Shown piece after piece: positions 17,154 through 24,834 of a stretch of 64,000 bases of DNA (its first letter is position 1; each line of letters starts with the position of its first letter). A program made the position numbers and the translations under genes. The DNA lies in the NCBI GenBank assembly GCA_030550585.1, contig JAUQPB010000003.1, forward strand, positions 160,333 to 224,332, in the 5' to 3' direction. The notes under the pieces were generated by a model. The model worked only from the letters and a program-made list of their open reading frames with translations, did no database searches and was not told where the DNA came from. The DNA comes from Thermoproteota archaeon. GTDB lineage: Archaea > Thermoproteota > Thermoprotei_A > Sulfolobales > Ignisphaeraceae.

Positions 17154-19973
17154 ATGGGAAAAAACAGATCATTGTTAGAATTCATGTCGAAAAGACCGCC
17201 CACAGAACAATCTACATCAACAAACAAAGATTCTAATCGATCGCTTGAAGCAGATGATCACATCAAAGATACTTTTACAACTACATTTACAACTGTGCAT
17301 GAGGATACTAATTTCTCTAAAATAAACACTAATACTATGAGCGAATATCAGAGGGTTCTAGAATCGTCTAATATTAACATTATAGTTCAGAAAAACTTAG
17401 ATACAAATGAACCTATCATAAAATCATTCTTTAAAAAGCGCAATGTGGTAGACTCTATTTCCTCCGCATATCTTCTTCATGTTGACTATGATGGAGATGC
17501 TAAGAAAGCTGTTTTAATCTTCTATGATCCAGAATCTAATAGACTATTATTTCTTTATGACAAGACAGGGCATAAACCATATTTTCTAACTGATATAAGC
17601 ATAGACAAGTTCAATGATAGGAATGATCCTGTAATTAAAAGAATTGTTTCCCATCCATCGTTTGACCATGTTGAAGTTGTTGAAAAAATCGACTTACTTT
17701 ACAATGTGAAGAGGGTGTTAACCAAAATTGTTGTGAAAGACCCCCTAGCAGTGAGAAGTCTTAGAGAAAAAGTTGCTAAGGCTTGGGAAGCTGATATAAG
17801 ATACCACATTAACTATATATACGACAATCTGCTTATACCTGGCCTTCCATATTCTGTAAATGCAGGTGAATTCAAAGATATTAGCAATATTGATGAGACT
17901 TCCTTAGTTGATAACATTAAGAAAAGCCTTGGTGTAGAAGATAAAGAATTAATTGATGTAGCCGTGCATCTCACTAAACTATTCGAAGCTAAATGGTTCT
18001 CGCCTAAGAGGTTGGCTATCGATATAGAGGTTTATACACCCTTTGAAGGGAGAGTACCTTCTCCTGAAACAGCTGAATATCCAATAATTTCCATAGCAAT
18101 GGCATCAAATGATGGACTTAAGAAGGTTTTAGTACTTTATAGAGAGAACCTCAAGGTTGTTACAGATATACCAAAGGATGTTGAGGTGGAGATATATGAT
18201 AGTGAAAGAAACATGATTTTAGACTTCATTAATCTATTGCAAGATTATCCAATAATACTAACATTTAACGGAGACAACTTCGATTTTAGATACTTGCTAT
18301 CCAGAGCCATTAAACTCGATATCGATGCCAAATTATTGGGCATAGAAATAAAGAAGGTTGTTAAAGGAAATAAAATAGAGTTTGAGGCAAAACTTAGAAA
18401 CTCGCTACATATTGATTTATACAAGTTCTTTAGCAACAAGGCCATCCAAACATATGCATTTGAAGCACGCTACAAAGAGGCTAACTTAGATACTGTAGCC
18501 CAAGCACTATTAGGCATCGGAAAAGTGCAACTCGATGAAGATCTAAGTAAAGTAAGCCTCGGTGATTTAGTTAGATACAACTTTAGAGACGCCCAAATAA
18601 CATTAGAGCTAACTACATTTTCAAATGAGCTCGTATGGAAGCTCATATTACTGCTAATGCGTATAAGTAAACTTGGATTAGAAGATTTGACACGTTCAAC
18701 GGTATCGATATGGATCAAGAACATGTTTTATTGGGAGCATAGAAGAAGAGGCTATTTGATTCCAAGAAAAGACGATATATTGAGGCTAAAAAGCAAGAAG
18801 GTAACAGAAGCAATAATTAAGGGGAAGAAATATGCTGGAGCCATTGTTATGGAACCGCCACAAGGAATATTCTTCAACGTTGTTGTACTAGATTTTGCTT
18901 CTCTATACCCCTCGATCATGAAGAGATGGAACTTAAGCTACGAAACCGTAGACCCAGATGCAAACACATGCCAAAAGATAGGTAATGTTTTAGATGAAAA
19001 TGGCAGGGTTATACACCAAGTATGTCTCGATAAACCAGGGATAACCGCTACAATTGTTGGTATGCTTCGAGACTTTAGGGTCAAAGTATACAAAAAGAAG
19101 GCTAAAGATAAAAACCTCGATGACACTACTAGAAGCTGGTATGACGTTGTGCAAAGAGCTATGAAGGTGTTTATTAATGCGGCCTATGGTGTTTTTGGAG
19201 CAGAGAACTTCTCATTCTATGCTCCATCGGTTGCAGAAAGTGTGACTGCAACTGGGAGAAGGGTTATCATGGCTACAAAAGACAGAGCCTTGGAACTAGG
19301 ACTCGTAGTTCTATATGGTGATACAGACTCGCTGTTTATATGGAATCCAGATGAGTCTAAGCTAAATGAGCTTAAAAAATGGGTTGAGGAAACATTTGGC
19401 CTTGAATTAGAAACAGATAAAATCTACAAATTTGTTGCCTTCCCAGCCTTAAAGAAAAACTATGTGGGAGTATTATCATCAGGTGAAATAGATGTCAAAG
19501 GAATGGTTGGCAAAAAGAGAAACACTCCTGATTTCATAAAACAGCTGTTTTCCTATATTCTCAAACAGCTATCAACAATAGAAGAGCCTGAAGACGCCTT
19601 TAAAGTAATAAATGAGATAAGAGATGAACTTGAGAAGTACTATATATTGTTAAAGTACAAGCTCCTCACATTAGATGAAATAGCATTTCAAACAACACTA
19701 TCTAAACCACTCTCCGAATACAAGAAGAATACCCCACAACATGTAAAGGCTGCTTTAATGCTTCAAAGATATGGAATGCAAATATCCCCTGGCGATGTTA
19801 TAACATACATTAAGACTAAGTCTAAGGAGGGTGTAAAACCAGTACAACTAGCAAAGGTAACGGAACTCGATGTGCAGAAGTATATCGAGACAATGAAGAC
19901 CTCTTTAGAACAGCTATTCACAGCCCTAAATATATCGTGGGAAGACATAGTTGGAGGAGGCAAAATAAGCTAA
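17154..19973 (+). CDS. polB1: Family B DNA polymerase PolB1 (Dpo1)
   Basis: This protein of about 939 aa is the main crenarchaeal replicative polymerase, PolB1. It aligns by eye with Sulfolobus Dpo1: AIDIEVYTP (ExoI), LTFNGDNFDFRY (ExoII), YNFRDAQIT (ExoIII), DFASLYPSI (motif A), KVFINAAYGVFG (motif B), YGDTDS (motif C) and NTPQHVKAAL. The proofreading and polymerase residues are intact. The first about 60 residues are low-complexity; MGKNRSLLEFMSKRP may be a PIP-like motif. The C-terminus stops about ten residues earlier than the Sulfolobus protein, so its C-terminal DSFF-type tail is absent. ATG 17154 is preferred over TTG 17127 by fit to the family start; no strong SD is visible. Confidence 0.95.
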   Translation: MGKNRSLLEFMSKRPPTEQSTSTNKDSNRSLEADDHIKDTFTTTFTTVHEDTNFSKINTNTMSEYQRVLESSNINIIVQKNLDTNEPIIKSFFKKRNVVDSISSAYLLHVDYDGDAKKAVLIFYDPESNRLLFLYDKTGHKPYFLTDISIDKFNDRNDPVIKRIVSHPSFDHVEVVEKIDLLYNVKRVLTKIVVKDPLAVRSLREKVAKAWEADIRYHINYIYDNLLIPGLPYSVNAGEFKDISNIDETSLVDNIKKSLGVEDKELIDVAVHLTKLFEAKWFSPKRLAIDIEVYTPFEGRVPSPETAEYPIISIAMASNDGLKKVLVLYRENLKVVTDIPKDVEVEIYDSERNMILDFINLLQDYPIILTFNGDNFDFRYLLSRAIKLDIDAKLLGIEIKKVVKGNKIEFEAKLRNSLHIDLYKFFSNKAIQTYAFEARYKEANLDTVAQALLGIGKVQLDEDLSKVSLGDLVRYNFRDAQITLELTTFSNELVWKLILLLMRISKLGLEDLTRSTVSIWIKNMFYWEHRRRGYLIPRKDDILRLKSKKVTEAIIKGKKYAGAIVMEPPQGIFFNVVVLDFASLYPSIMKRWNLSYETVDPDANTCQKIGNVLDENGRVIHQVCLDKPGITATIVGMLRDFRVKVYKKKAKDKNLDDTTRSWYDVVQRAMKVFINAAYGVFGAENFSFYAPSVAESVTATGRRVIMATKDRALELGLVVLYGDTDSLFIWNPDESKLNELKKWVEETFGLELETDKIYKFVAFPALKKNYVGVLSSGEIDVKGMVGKKRNTPDFIKQLFSYILKQLSTIEEPEDAFKVINEIRDELEKYYILLKYKLLTLDEIAFQTTLSKPLSEYKKNTPQHVKAALMLQRYGMQISPGDVITYIKTKSKEGVKPVQLAKVTELDVQKYIETMKTSLEQLFTALNISWEDIVGGGKIS

Positions 19974-20014
19974 ACTGATGATTTGACCTAGGATATGCTT
20001 GCTTCGACCCATAG

Positions 20015-20077
20015 TTTTGCTCAGCTGTGGGCCCTCATCATTAATCAGCGCTTTTAACCTTCATCATATTCGCAAAA
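20015..20077 (-). ncRNA. C/D box sRNA (3' of polB1, opposite strand)
   Basis: Read on the minus strand: C box ATGATGA (20067-20061), 12-nt guide AGGTTAAAAGCG, D' box CTGA (20048-20045), 3-nt spacer, C' box ATGATGA (20041-20035), 10-nt guide GGGCCCACAG, D box CTGA (20024-20021). All four boxes match consensus. Flanking TTTTGC (20077-20072) and GCAAAA (20020-20015) form a 6-bp terminal stem. The guides predict 2'-O-methylation at the base paired five nt upstream of each D/D' box, in RNAs containing CGCUUUUAACCU (a U) and CUGUGGGCCC (a G); I cannot name these targets. It lies between polB1 and the next plus-strand gene. Confidence 0.88.
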
Positions 20078-20133
20078 GCCGTACTACTTTTATTATATCT
20101 CGTATTGAAACAAAAATTTTTGGGAAAATCAAT

Positions 20134-20379
20134 ATGGGTTTAGAGGAGCTAATTGGAGTATTCAACCATTTTGCACTGTTAATCAACGGCAGTAGCACTA
20201 TTGCAAAGGTGTTTGCATGGATCGGTATAATACTAATTTCAATAGTAGCTGTGTATTATCTTGTGATAGGGATAGTAAAGTTGGCAAAAGCTTTTTGGAG
20301 AATGCATGTGAGATACCTTGGTTTAGTTGTGTTGATGCTAGGAATAGTGTTCATAGCCATCTCATTGATCTTGCCTTAA
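20134..20379 (+). CDS. Small two-helix membrane protein, function unknown
   Basis: This 81-aa protein has two long hydrophobic segments: about residues 25-50 (VFAWIGIILISIVAVYYLVI) and 60-81 (YLGLVVLMLGIVFIAISLIL). Short basic stretches lie between them. The frame stays open further upstream, but that part overlaps the C/D sRNA and lies before the TATA-like TTTATTATAT (20088-20097). ATG 20134, about 15 nt after the predicted transcript start, is therefore chosen. I do not recognise the family. Confidence 0.55.
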   Translation: MGLEELIGVFNHFALLINGSSTIAKVFAWIGIILISIVAVYYLVIGIVKLAKAFWRMHVRYLGLVVLMLGIVFIAISLILP

Positions 20380-20381
20380 AT

Positions 20382-20390
20382 TATATAAAT
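20382..20390 (+). promoter_or_regulatory. TATA box before the acidic-tailed gene
   Basis: TATATAAAT follows the stop of the membrane-protein gene. It predicts a start near 20412 and a leader of about 30 nt containing GAGAGGT before the GTG at 20443. Confidence 0.5.
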
Positions 20391-20442
20391 TTTTTAAACT
20401 GGAGTTCATCGTTTTCTGAATGACTTAGAGAGGTAATGAATA

Positions 20443-20871
20443 GTGAAAGTACTGGTTCTAAGAGCTGAATTGGGTGAAATAAAGGAGAAGAATATAGTTG
20501 AAGGAGAATTTAGCAATGTTTTAAAGGATGTTGTAATAAAGGCTTTGACTATTTGGGAGCCGCAGAAATCCGACTTGATAGTGATGAAGCACAAACACGA
20601 AATAAGCATTAAGCTACCCATAAAGAAAGAGCAGTATGATCTCTATTCACAACTCAATCTTAGAAGAAAAGGTGATGTTGCAACTGTAGAGGTAACTGTT
20701 TATCTTGTGAGCTTTGAGAATCAATGGATAGATGATAATATAATTGATTCAAAAGTGTTTATTGTTGCGCCATACATAGATGAATTCATTTCAGAGAAAA
20801 TAGAAGAGTTGGCAAGAGGAATAACATCACCTGAACATGGAGAAGAGGAAGAAGAAATTGAAGAAGAGTAG
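20443..20871 (+). CDS. Crenarchaeal protein with acidic C-terminal tail; candidate PolB1-associated subunit
   Basis: This 142-aa protein has a mixed alpha/beta core (MKVLVLRAEL, SIKLPIKKEQYDLYSQL, VATVEVTVYLVSF) and ends in an almost purely acidic tail (a 12-residue stretch rich in Glu). I have no confident family assignment; it recalls the crenarchaeal DUF2286 group. In Sulfolobus, PolB1 forms a heterotrimer with PBP1 and PBP2, and an acidic tail of one subunit limits strand displacement. The tail and the location two genes from polB1 make this a PBP1 candidate, which is inference. The GTG start has GAGAGGT 8 nt upstream. Confidence 0.6.
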   Translation: MKVLVLRAELGEIKEKNIVEGEFSNVLKDVVIKALTIWEPQKSDLIVMKHKHEISIKLPIKKEQYDLYSQLNLRRKGDVATVEVTVYLVSFENQWIDDNIIDSKVFIVAPYIDEFISEKIEELARGITSPEHGEEEEEIEEE

Positions 20872-20878
20872 TATTAAG

Positions 20879-21190
20879 TTATTGTGCGAGACCCAATGCA
20901 TTTAGTATGTCTTTTCTCGCCTTCTCTAGATCAACATCTAAGGTCTTTTCATTTATTGGCAATCTCGTTAGAATAGGCTTTATTTCCCCATTCAATTCTG
21001 CAAACAGCTGTGGAAGCCAAGCCATTCCAAATTCGTCTTTCTCACCATATGTATTTACAAACACATAATCCTCTTCAATTATATCTAGAGGTACCTTTAA
21101 TTGTTCTGCTATCTGTTTTGCCAAAGTCTCAAAGTACTTGTGTTGTGGAAGATGTTTTGCAGTTACTAGTATCAGTCTTTTAACATTCAT
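20879..21190 (-). CDS. Conserved-looking small protein, function unknown
   Basis: This 103-aa protein begins with a beta strand and helix (KRLILVTAKHLPQHKYFETLAKQIAEQL), followed by DIIEEDYVFVNTYGEKDEFGMAWLPQLFAEL. The alternating alpha/beta pattern could suit a thioredoxin-like or Rossmann-like mini-fold, but no catalytic motif is visible and it has no cysteine. ATG 21190 has AGGT 7-8 nt upstream and an AT-rich TATA-like AATTTAAATACC further up. It converges on the acidic-tailed gene with a 7-bp gap and lies downstream of the DRG-like GTPase on the same strand. Confidence 0.6.
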   Translation of the reverse strand: MNVKRLILVTAKHLPQHKYFETLAKQIAEQLKVPLDIIEEDYVFVNTYGEKDEFGMAWLPQLFAELNGEIKPILTRLPINEKTLDVDLEKARKDILNALGLAQ

Positions 21191-21242
21191 TTTGATTACC
21201 TAGTATCTAGACTATACGAAAGGTATTTAAATTGTTATGAAT

Positions 21243-22397
21243 CTATTTTCTAAGAACTATTTCAACTACATCTTTATCATGTAGAATATGATCCAGACCC
21301 ACCCTCTGCCCAGGATACTTTACAGAAGTGCCCCAGACCCTAGCATAAGCAAACTTTTTCACAAAATCTTTGTGAATAGCTTTCGCTACATCAAGTACTG
21401 TAGCACCCTTTCTTAGCACTAGGGGTTTAGATGATGGCTCTCCATTGGGAGGCTTAGTGTATATTCTTATGATGTCGACTAACCTAAATATTTCATCTCC
21501 TATAACATCTTTTTTAAATCCCCTCACCGCCGAAACTGCTATGACAGGCAATTTTAATTCTTTTAAGAGGTCGCTACACAAGTTGTTTGCATCATTTACA
21601 AGATCTATTTTATTTAGCAAAACCAGAGCTGGTTTATAGACTACCCTCTCAAAAATTGCTTTTTCAACATCATCTAGATCTGCTTCACCATATATTCTGA
21701 CCATTGCATTATATATTCTATAGCTATTGAGAAGTTTGACCACATCCTCTTCTGTACCTAAAAACCTGCCGTAATTAACTATTCTTATCCCGCCAGCGTG
21801 ACTCTTTTCAATCTCTACAAACCCCCTAGGTTTTTCAATACTAATCCCATTATCGTTCAAAAATTCGACTATGTGTTTAAAATCACTTTTACAATCTCTT
21901 GAAGCGTCTAACACTATTATTATACCATCACTATTCTTAGCCAGACCAACAACTTTTGTGTTCCATCCTCCTCCTTCTGGTATTATTGATGGTGCTTCGA
22001 CTATCTGAAATTGTATATCTTCATATTGCATCATGCCGACAACAGGAAACTTAGTAGTGTATGGAATGTCTGAGACCTCGGCTTTTGCCCCTGTTAAAAA
22101 CCTTAGTAAAGCACTCTTACCAGATTTTGTGAAGCCTAGTAAAACTAGTTGGGCTGCCCCTTCTTTTTCAACAAAGAAAGAAAGACCACCTCCTGACTTC
22201 TTCTGCTTTTTTTCTTCGATCTCTTCTCTAAGCTCAGCCATTCTTTTTCTAATCCAGCGCACAAGATTCTCTGTACCCTTATGTTTTGGAACTGCAGAGA
22301 GAAACTCTTCTAGTGCACGAAGCTTCTCCTCGGGCGTTCTAGCCTCCATATATTTTGCAAACTTTGCTTTAGCTTCAGCAGGCAGGTTTGTAACCAT
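21243..22397 (-). CDS. DRG/OBG-family GTPase with TGS domain
   Basis: This 384-aa protein has the developmentally-regulated GTP-binding (DRG) layout: an N-terminal helical, basic region, a G domain and a C-terminal TGS domain (about 315-384, ending DVVEIVLRK). G1 is GFTKSGKS (88-95), G4 is LLNKIDLV and G5-like is VSAVRG. The G3 position, normally DxPG, reads EAPS (134-137), losing both the Mg-contacting Asp and the Gly that senses GTP hydrolysis. DRG proteins act on translating ribosomes. The altered G3 suggests slow or absent hydrolysis unless compensated. Confidence 0.85.
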   Translation of the reverse strand: MVTNLPAEAKAKFAKYMEARTPEEKLRALEEFLSAVPKHKGTENLVRWIRKRMAELREEIEEKKQKKSGGGLSFFVEKEGAAQLVLLGFTKSGKSALLRFLTGAKAEVSDIPYTTKFPVVGMMQYEDIQFQIVEAPSIIPEGGGWNTKVVGLAKNSDGIIIVLDASRDCKSDFKHIVEFLNDNGISIEKPRGFVEIEKSHAGGIRIVNYGRFLGTEEDVVKLLNSYRIYNAMVRIYGEADLDDVEKAIFERVVYKPALVLLNKIDLVNDANNLCSDLLKELKLPVIAVSAVRGFKKDVIGDEIFRLVDIIRIYTKPPNGEPSSKPLVLRKGATVLDVAKAIHKDFVKKFAYARVWGTSVKYPGQRVGLDHILHDKDVVEIVLRK

Positions 22398-22503
22398 ATT
22401 CTCTCAGACCTAACAAAAAGCGTATAGCACTAGCAACTCTCTTTAACTACTAATATATTATTTGGTATAAAAATTAATTAATTGTTGCATATTAATTAGC
22501 TAT

Positions 22504-22576
22504 AGTGCTGTGACGTGATGAAGCCGAAGGCGCTGCTGAAATAAGGTTGATGAAGAACCCTTTGCTGAACAGCATT
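22504..22576 (+). ncRNA. C/D box sRNA between enolase and DRG genes
   Basis: C box GTGATGA (22515-22521), 14-nt guide region AGCCGAAGGCGCTG, D' box CTGA (22536-22539), 7-nt spacer, C' box TTGATGA (22547-22553; first base departs from consensus), 11-nt guide AGAACCCTTTG, D box CTGA (22565-22568). AGTGCTGT (22504-22511) pairs with ACAGCATT (22569-22576), giving an 8-bp terminal stem with one G-U pair. A TATA-like TATAAAAAT at about 22466-22474 is placed to start transcription just before the stem. Predicted target segments are CAGCGCCUUCGGCU and CAAAGGGUUCU, both at a G. It is antisense-oriented to, and 1 bp from, the enolase stop. Confidence 0.88.
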
Positions 22577-22577
22577 G

Positions 22578-23867
22578 CTACAATTTCAAGAGCTTGCCAG
22601 CATATATCGCATTGCCGGCAAGGTATTTTTCTATTCTTAGCAATTCGTTATATTTAGCGGTTCTCTCTCCTCTTGCTGGTGCCCCAGTTTTTATGAATGG
22701 TCCATTCACAGCCACAGCTAGATGAGCTATTGTATTATCTTCGCTTTCCCCACTTCTATGACTTATTATTGTGTAGATGCCATTGTTTTTAGCTAGCGAT
22801 ATGAAATCTAGTGTTTCCGTTAGGGTGCCTATCTGGTTAGGTTTGACAATAACGCCAGAGACAGAGCCGTATTTGATTGCTGTTTCAAGTCTGCTAACAT
22901 TTGTTACGGTAAGATCGTCGCCAACAATGATTGTCTTATCTTTTAGTTCTTTTCTAAGCTCGGCATAGGCTTCGAATTCCTCTTCATTGAACGGGTCTTC
23001 TATACTTAAAATATTGAACTCCACGGCTAACGATTTCCAATATTCAATAAGCTTTTCTCTGCTGAGCTTGTTACCGTCTATTACATAAACTTTGTTTGTT
23101 TCATCGTAGAACTGAGAGGCTGCCGCATCTAATGATATCCTAACCTGTTTTTCTGTATCATAACCACAGTTTTTAATAGCTGTTAAAAGAGCCTCTATAG
23201 CCTCTCTCACAAATTTCATTGGAGGGGCATACCCACCTTCATCGCCTACATTAACTGCCGAAGACCCGTATTTGCTTTTTAGCACAGATTTCAATTCCTT
23301 GTATATTTCTACCGCAGCTCTTATTGCTTCTGAAAACGAATCGAAACCCATTGGGACTACCATAAACTCCTGAACAGCCAACTCGTTTCCTGCATGCGCA
23401 CCTCCATTGATGATGTTTAGAAGTGGTATAGGCAAAATTCTGCTATTTATGCCTCCTAGGTATTGGAATAATGGAATTTTAGCTGTATCAGCTGCAGCCT
23501 TTGCCACAGCTAAACTCGTTGCTAGAATTGCATTTGCGCCCAGCCTAGATTTGGTTTGCGTTCCATCCACTTCTATCATTATTTTATCTATTTCCCTCTG
23601 TTTTCTTGCATCAATTCCTTGTATAGCCGGAGCAATATAGTTTACAACATTTGAAACAGCTTTGGTCACACCACGCCCTTTAAACTTTTTTGCGTCTCCA
23701 TCTCTAAGTTCTAGAGCCTCAAATTTACCCCTAGACGCTCCTGCTGGCGCAATGGCTCTACCAACACCACCTCCAACAGTTTCTACAACTACCTCTACAG
23801 TAGGATCTCCACGTGAGTCAAGTACTTGCAGCGCATCTACAGATTTTATTATGTATGGATTGGACAT
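22578..23867 (-). CDS. eno: Enolase
   Basis: This 429-aa glycolytic/gluconeogenic enzyme interconverts 2-phosphoglycerate and PEP. Family blocks are complete: LDSRGDPTVEVVV, APAGASRGKFEA, LGANAILATSLA, GGAHAGNELAVQEFMVVP, the metal ligands in SIEDPF and VGDDLTVTN, and SHRSGESEDNTIAHLAVA, which includes the catalytic Lys/His region. Length is normal. It starts at ATG 23867 and has a divergent promoter shared with the zinc-ribbon gene (TATA-like GCATATTATG near 23905-23914 on the minus strand). Confidence 0.97.
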   Translation of the reverse strand: MSNPYIIKSVDALQVLDSRGDPTVEVVVETVGGGVGRAIAPAGASRGKFEALELRDGDAKKFKGRGVTKAVSNVVNYIAPAIQGIDARKQREIDKIMIEVDGTQTKSRLGANAILATSLAVAKAAADTAKIPLFQYLGGINSRILPIPLLNIINGGAHAGNELAVQEFMVVPMGFDSFSEAIRAAVEIYKELKSVLKSKYGSSAVNVGDEGGYAPPMKFVREAIEALLTAIKNCGYDTEKQVRISLDAAASQFYDETNKVYVIDGNKLSREKLIEYWKSLAVEFNILSIEDPFNEEEFEAYAELRKELKDKTIIVGDDLTVTNVSRLETAIKYGSVSGVIVKPNQIGTLTETLDFISLAKNNGIYTIISHRSGESEDNTIAHLAVAVNGPFIKTGAPARGERTAKYNELLRIEKYLAGNAIYAGKLLKL

Positions 23868-23933
23868 TATTCATCACTTGCAACTAGAATTATTGTTGGC
23901 GAAACATAATATGCTTTGCTCCTCTATCAAAGG

Positions 23934-23941
23934 TTTATATA
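23934..23941 (+). promoter_or_regulatory. TATA box of the zinc-ribbon gene
   Basis: TTTATATA predicts a start near 23962. An in-frame ATA/ATT-rich start at 23955 would precede it, so this site supports the ATG at 23976. Confidence 0.55.
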
Positions 23942-23975
23942 CGCGACTTAAATAATGATATTTACTGTGATTGAG

Positions 23976-24302
23976 ATGCCTAAGAAGGGGAGCCAAAAAA
24001 CATCAAACAAGTGCCCGAGGTGTGGTACCGTTGTGTCTTCTCCAACAAAAACATGGCAATTGATAGCACCAATACCTGATAGTGCAGGAAGGGTAACTAT
24101 AACTATAATGGGGATCTACGAGTGCCCTAACTGTGGCTACAAATGGCGTACTGTCATATCAAAAATGAAGGTTGGTAGTGAAAATGTGGAGATAGAAGGT
24201 GCCAAGAAGACCATTACTTTAGCTAGTTCTAAAAGCGAAAGAAGTGAAAATGTAATTGAACTTGATTTAGATGAGATTTCCAAGGAGGAGGAAGAAGAGT
24301 AG
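23976..24302 (+). CDS. Zinc-ribbon protein with Cren7-like core and acidic tail
   Basis: This 108-aa protein has two CPxCG knuckles (CPRCG near residue 13, CPNCG near 52) that should bind one zinc. The segment between them, KTWQLIAPIPDSAGRVTITIMG, recalls the KTWQLAP...GR...IG core of the chromatin protein Cren7. A basic start (MPKKGSQKTSNK) and a Glu-rich end complete it. It may be a nucleic-acid-binding or chromatin-associated protein; this is inference from a short similarity. ATG 23976 follows a GTGATTGAG SD-like run and the TATA box above. It is followed after 7 bp by the signal peptidase gene. Confidence 0.65.
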   Translation: MPKKGSQKTSNKCPRCGTVVSSPTKTWQLIAPIPDSAGRVTITIMGIYECPNCGYKWRTVISKMKVGSENVEIEGAKKTITLASSKSERSENVIELDLDEISKEEEEE

Positions 24303-24309
24303 GGTAGAA

Positions 24310-24834
24310 ATGAGCAAAACATTAAAAACCCTCGAAACCGCCTTACTTTTATTGCTTATATTGATGCTACTCTATGCTAATCTAGCATACTATTTATGGA
24401 AACAAGTAACCATAGCTGTCATTGAAGGATATAGCATGTATCCACTGCTTCACGACAGCGATATTGTGATAATCCTTCCATCTAATAACATACACCTTGG
24501 CGACATAATTGTTTTTAGAAATGACTATAATGAGCTTGTAATACATAGAGTTGTAGGTATAATAAACTGTTCTAGCAAGACACTCTATGTGACAAAGGGC
24601 GACAACAACCAGTTTGTGGATCAAGCAACATTCATCTCATATAGAACTAGTATCGAATGTAAGAAAGGTGCCATAGAAATTCTGCATAGCACTAACGACG
24701 ATTTCAATAAAAATATAGCTCAAGCAATAGGCGACAATTACAGAGGTATAGATACTTCGAGGATAGTGGGAAAAGCTCTACAGATAAATGATGTTGTGAT
24801 AAAGATTACAGGTCTTATCACAAGATGGGGCTAA
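24310..24834 (+). CDS. Archaeal signal peptidase I (Sec11-like)
   Basis: This protein of about 174 aa starts with an N-terminal membrane anchor (LETALLLLLILMLLYANLAYYL). The catalytic Ser block EGYSMYPLL, the His block VIHRVVGI and the Asp block TKGDNNQFVDQ follow, giving the Ser-His-Asp arrangement of archaeal/ER-type signal peptidases. It removes signal peptides from exported proteins at the outer face of the membrane. ATG 24310 is preferred over a longer frame, which would overlap the preceding gene; GTAGGGTAG lies just upstream. Its 3' end overlaps the convergent topoisomerase gene by 17 bp. Confidence 0.88.
   Translation: MSKTLKTLETALLLLLILMLLYANLAYYLWKQVTIAVIEGYSMYPLLHDSDIVIILPSNNIHLGDIIVFRNDYNELVIHRVVGIINCSSKTLYVTKGDNNQFVDQATFISYRTSIECKKGAIEILHSTNDDFNKNIAQAIGDNYRGIDTSRIVGKALQINDVVIKITGLITRWG

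Noticed and set aside
19999-20133. N-terminal 45 residues of the longest frame before the small membrane protein
   Set aside because: They overlap a well-formed C/D sRNA on the other strand and lie upstream of the likely transcript start.
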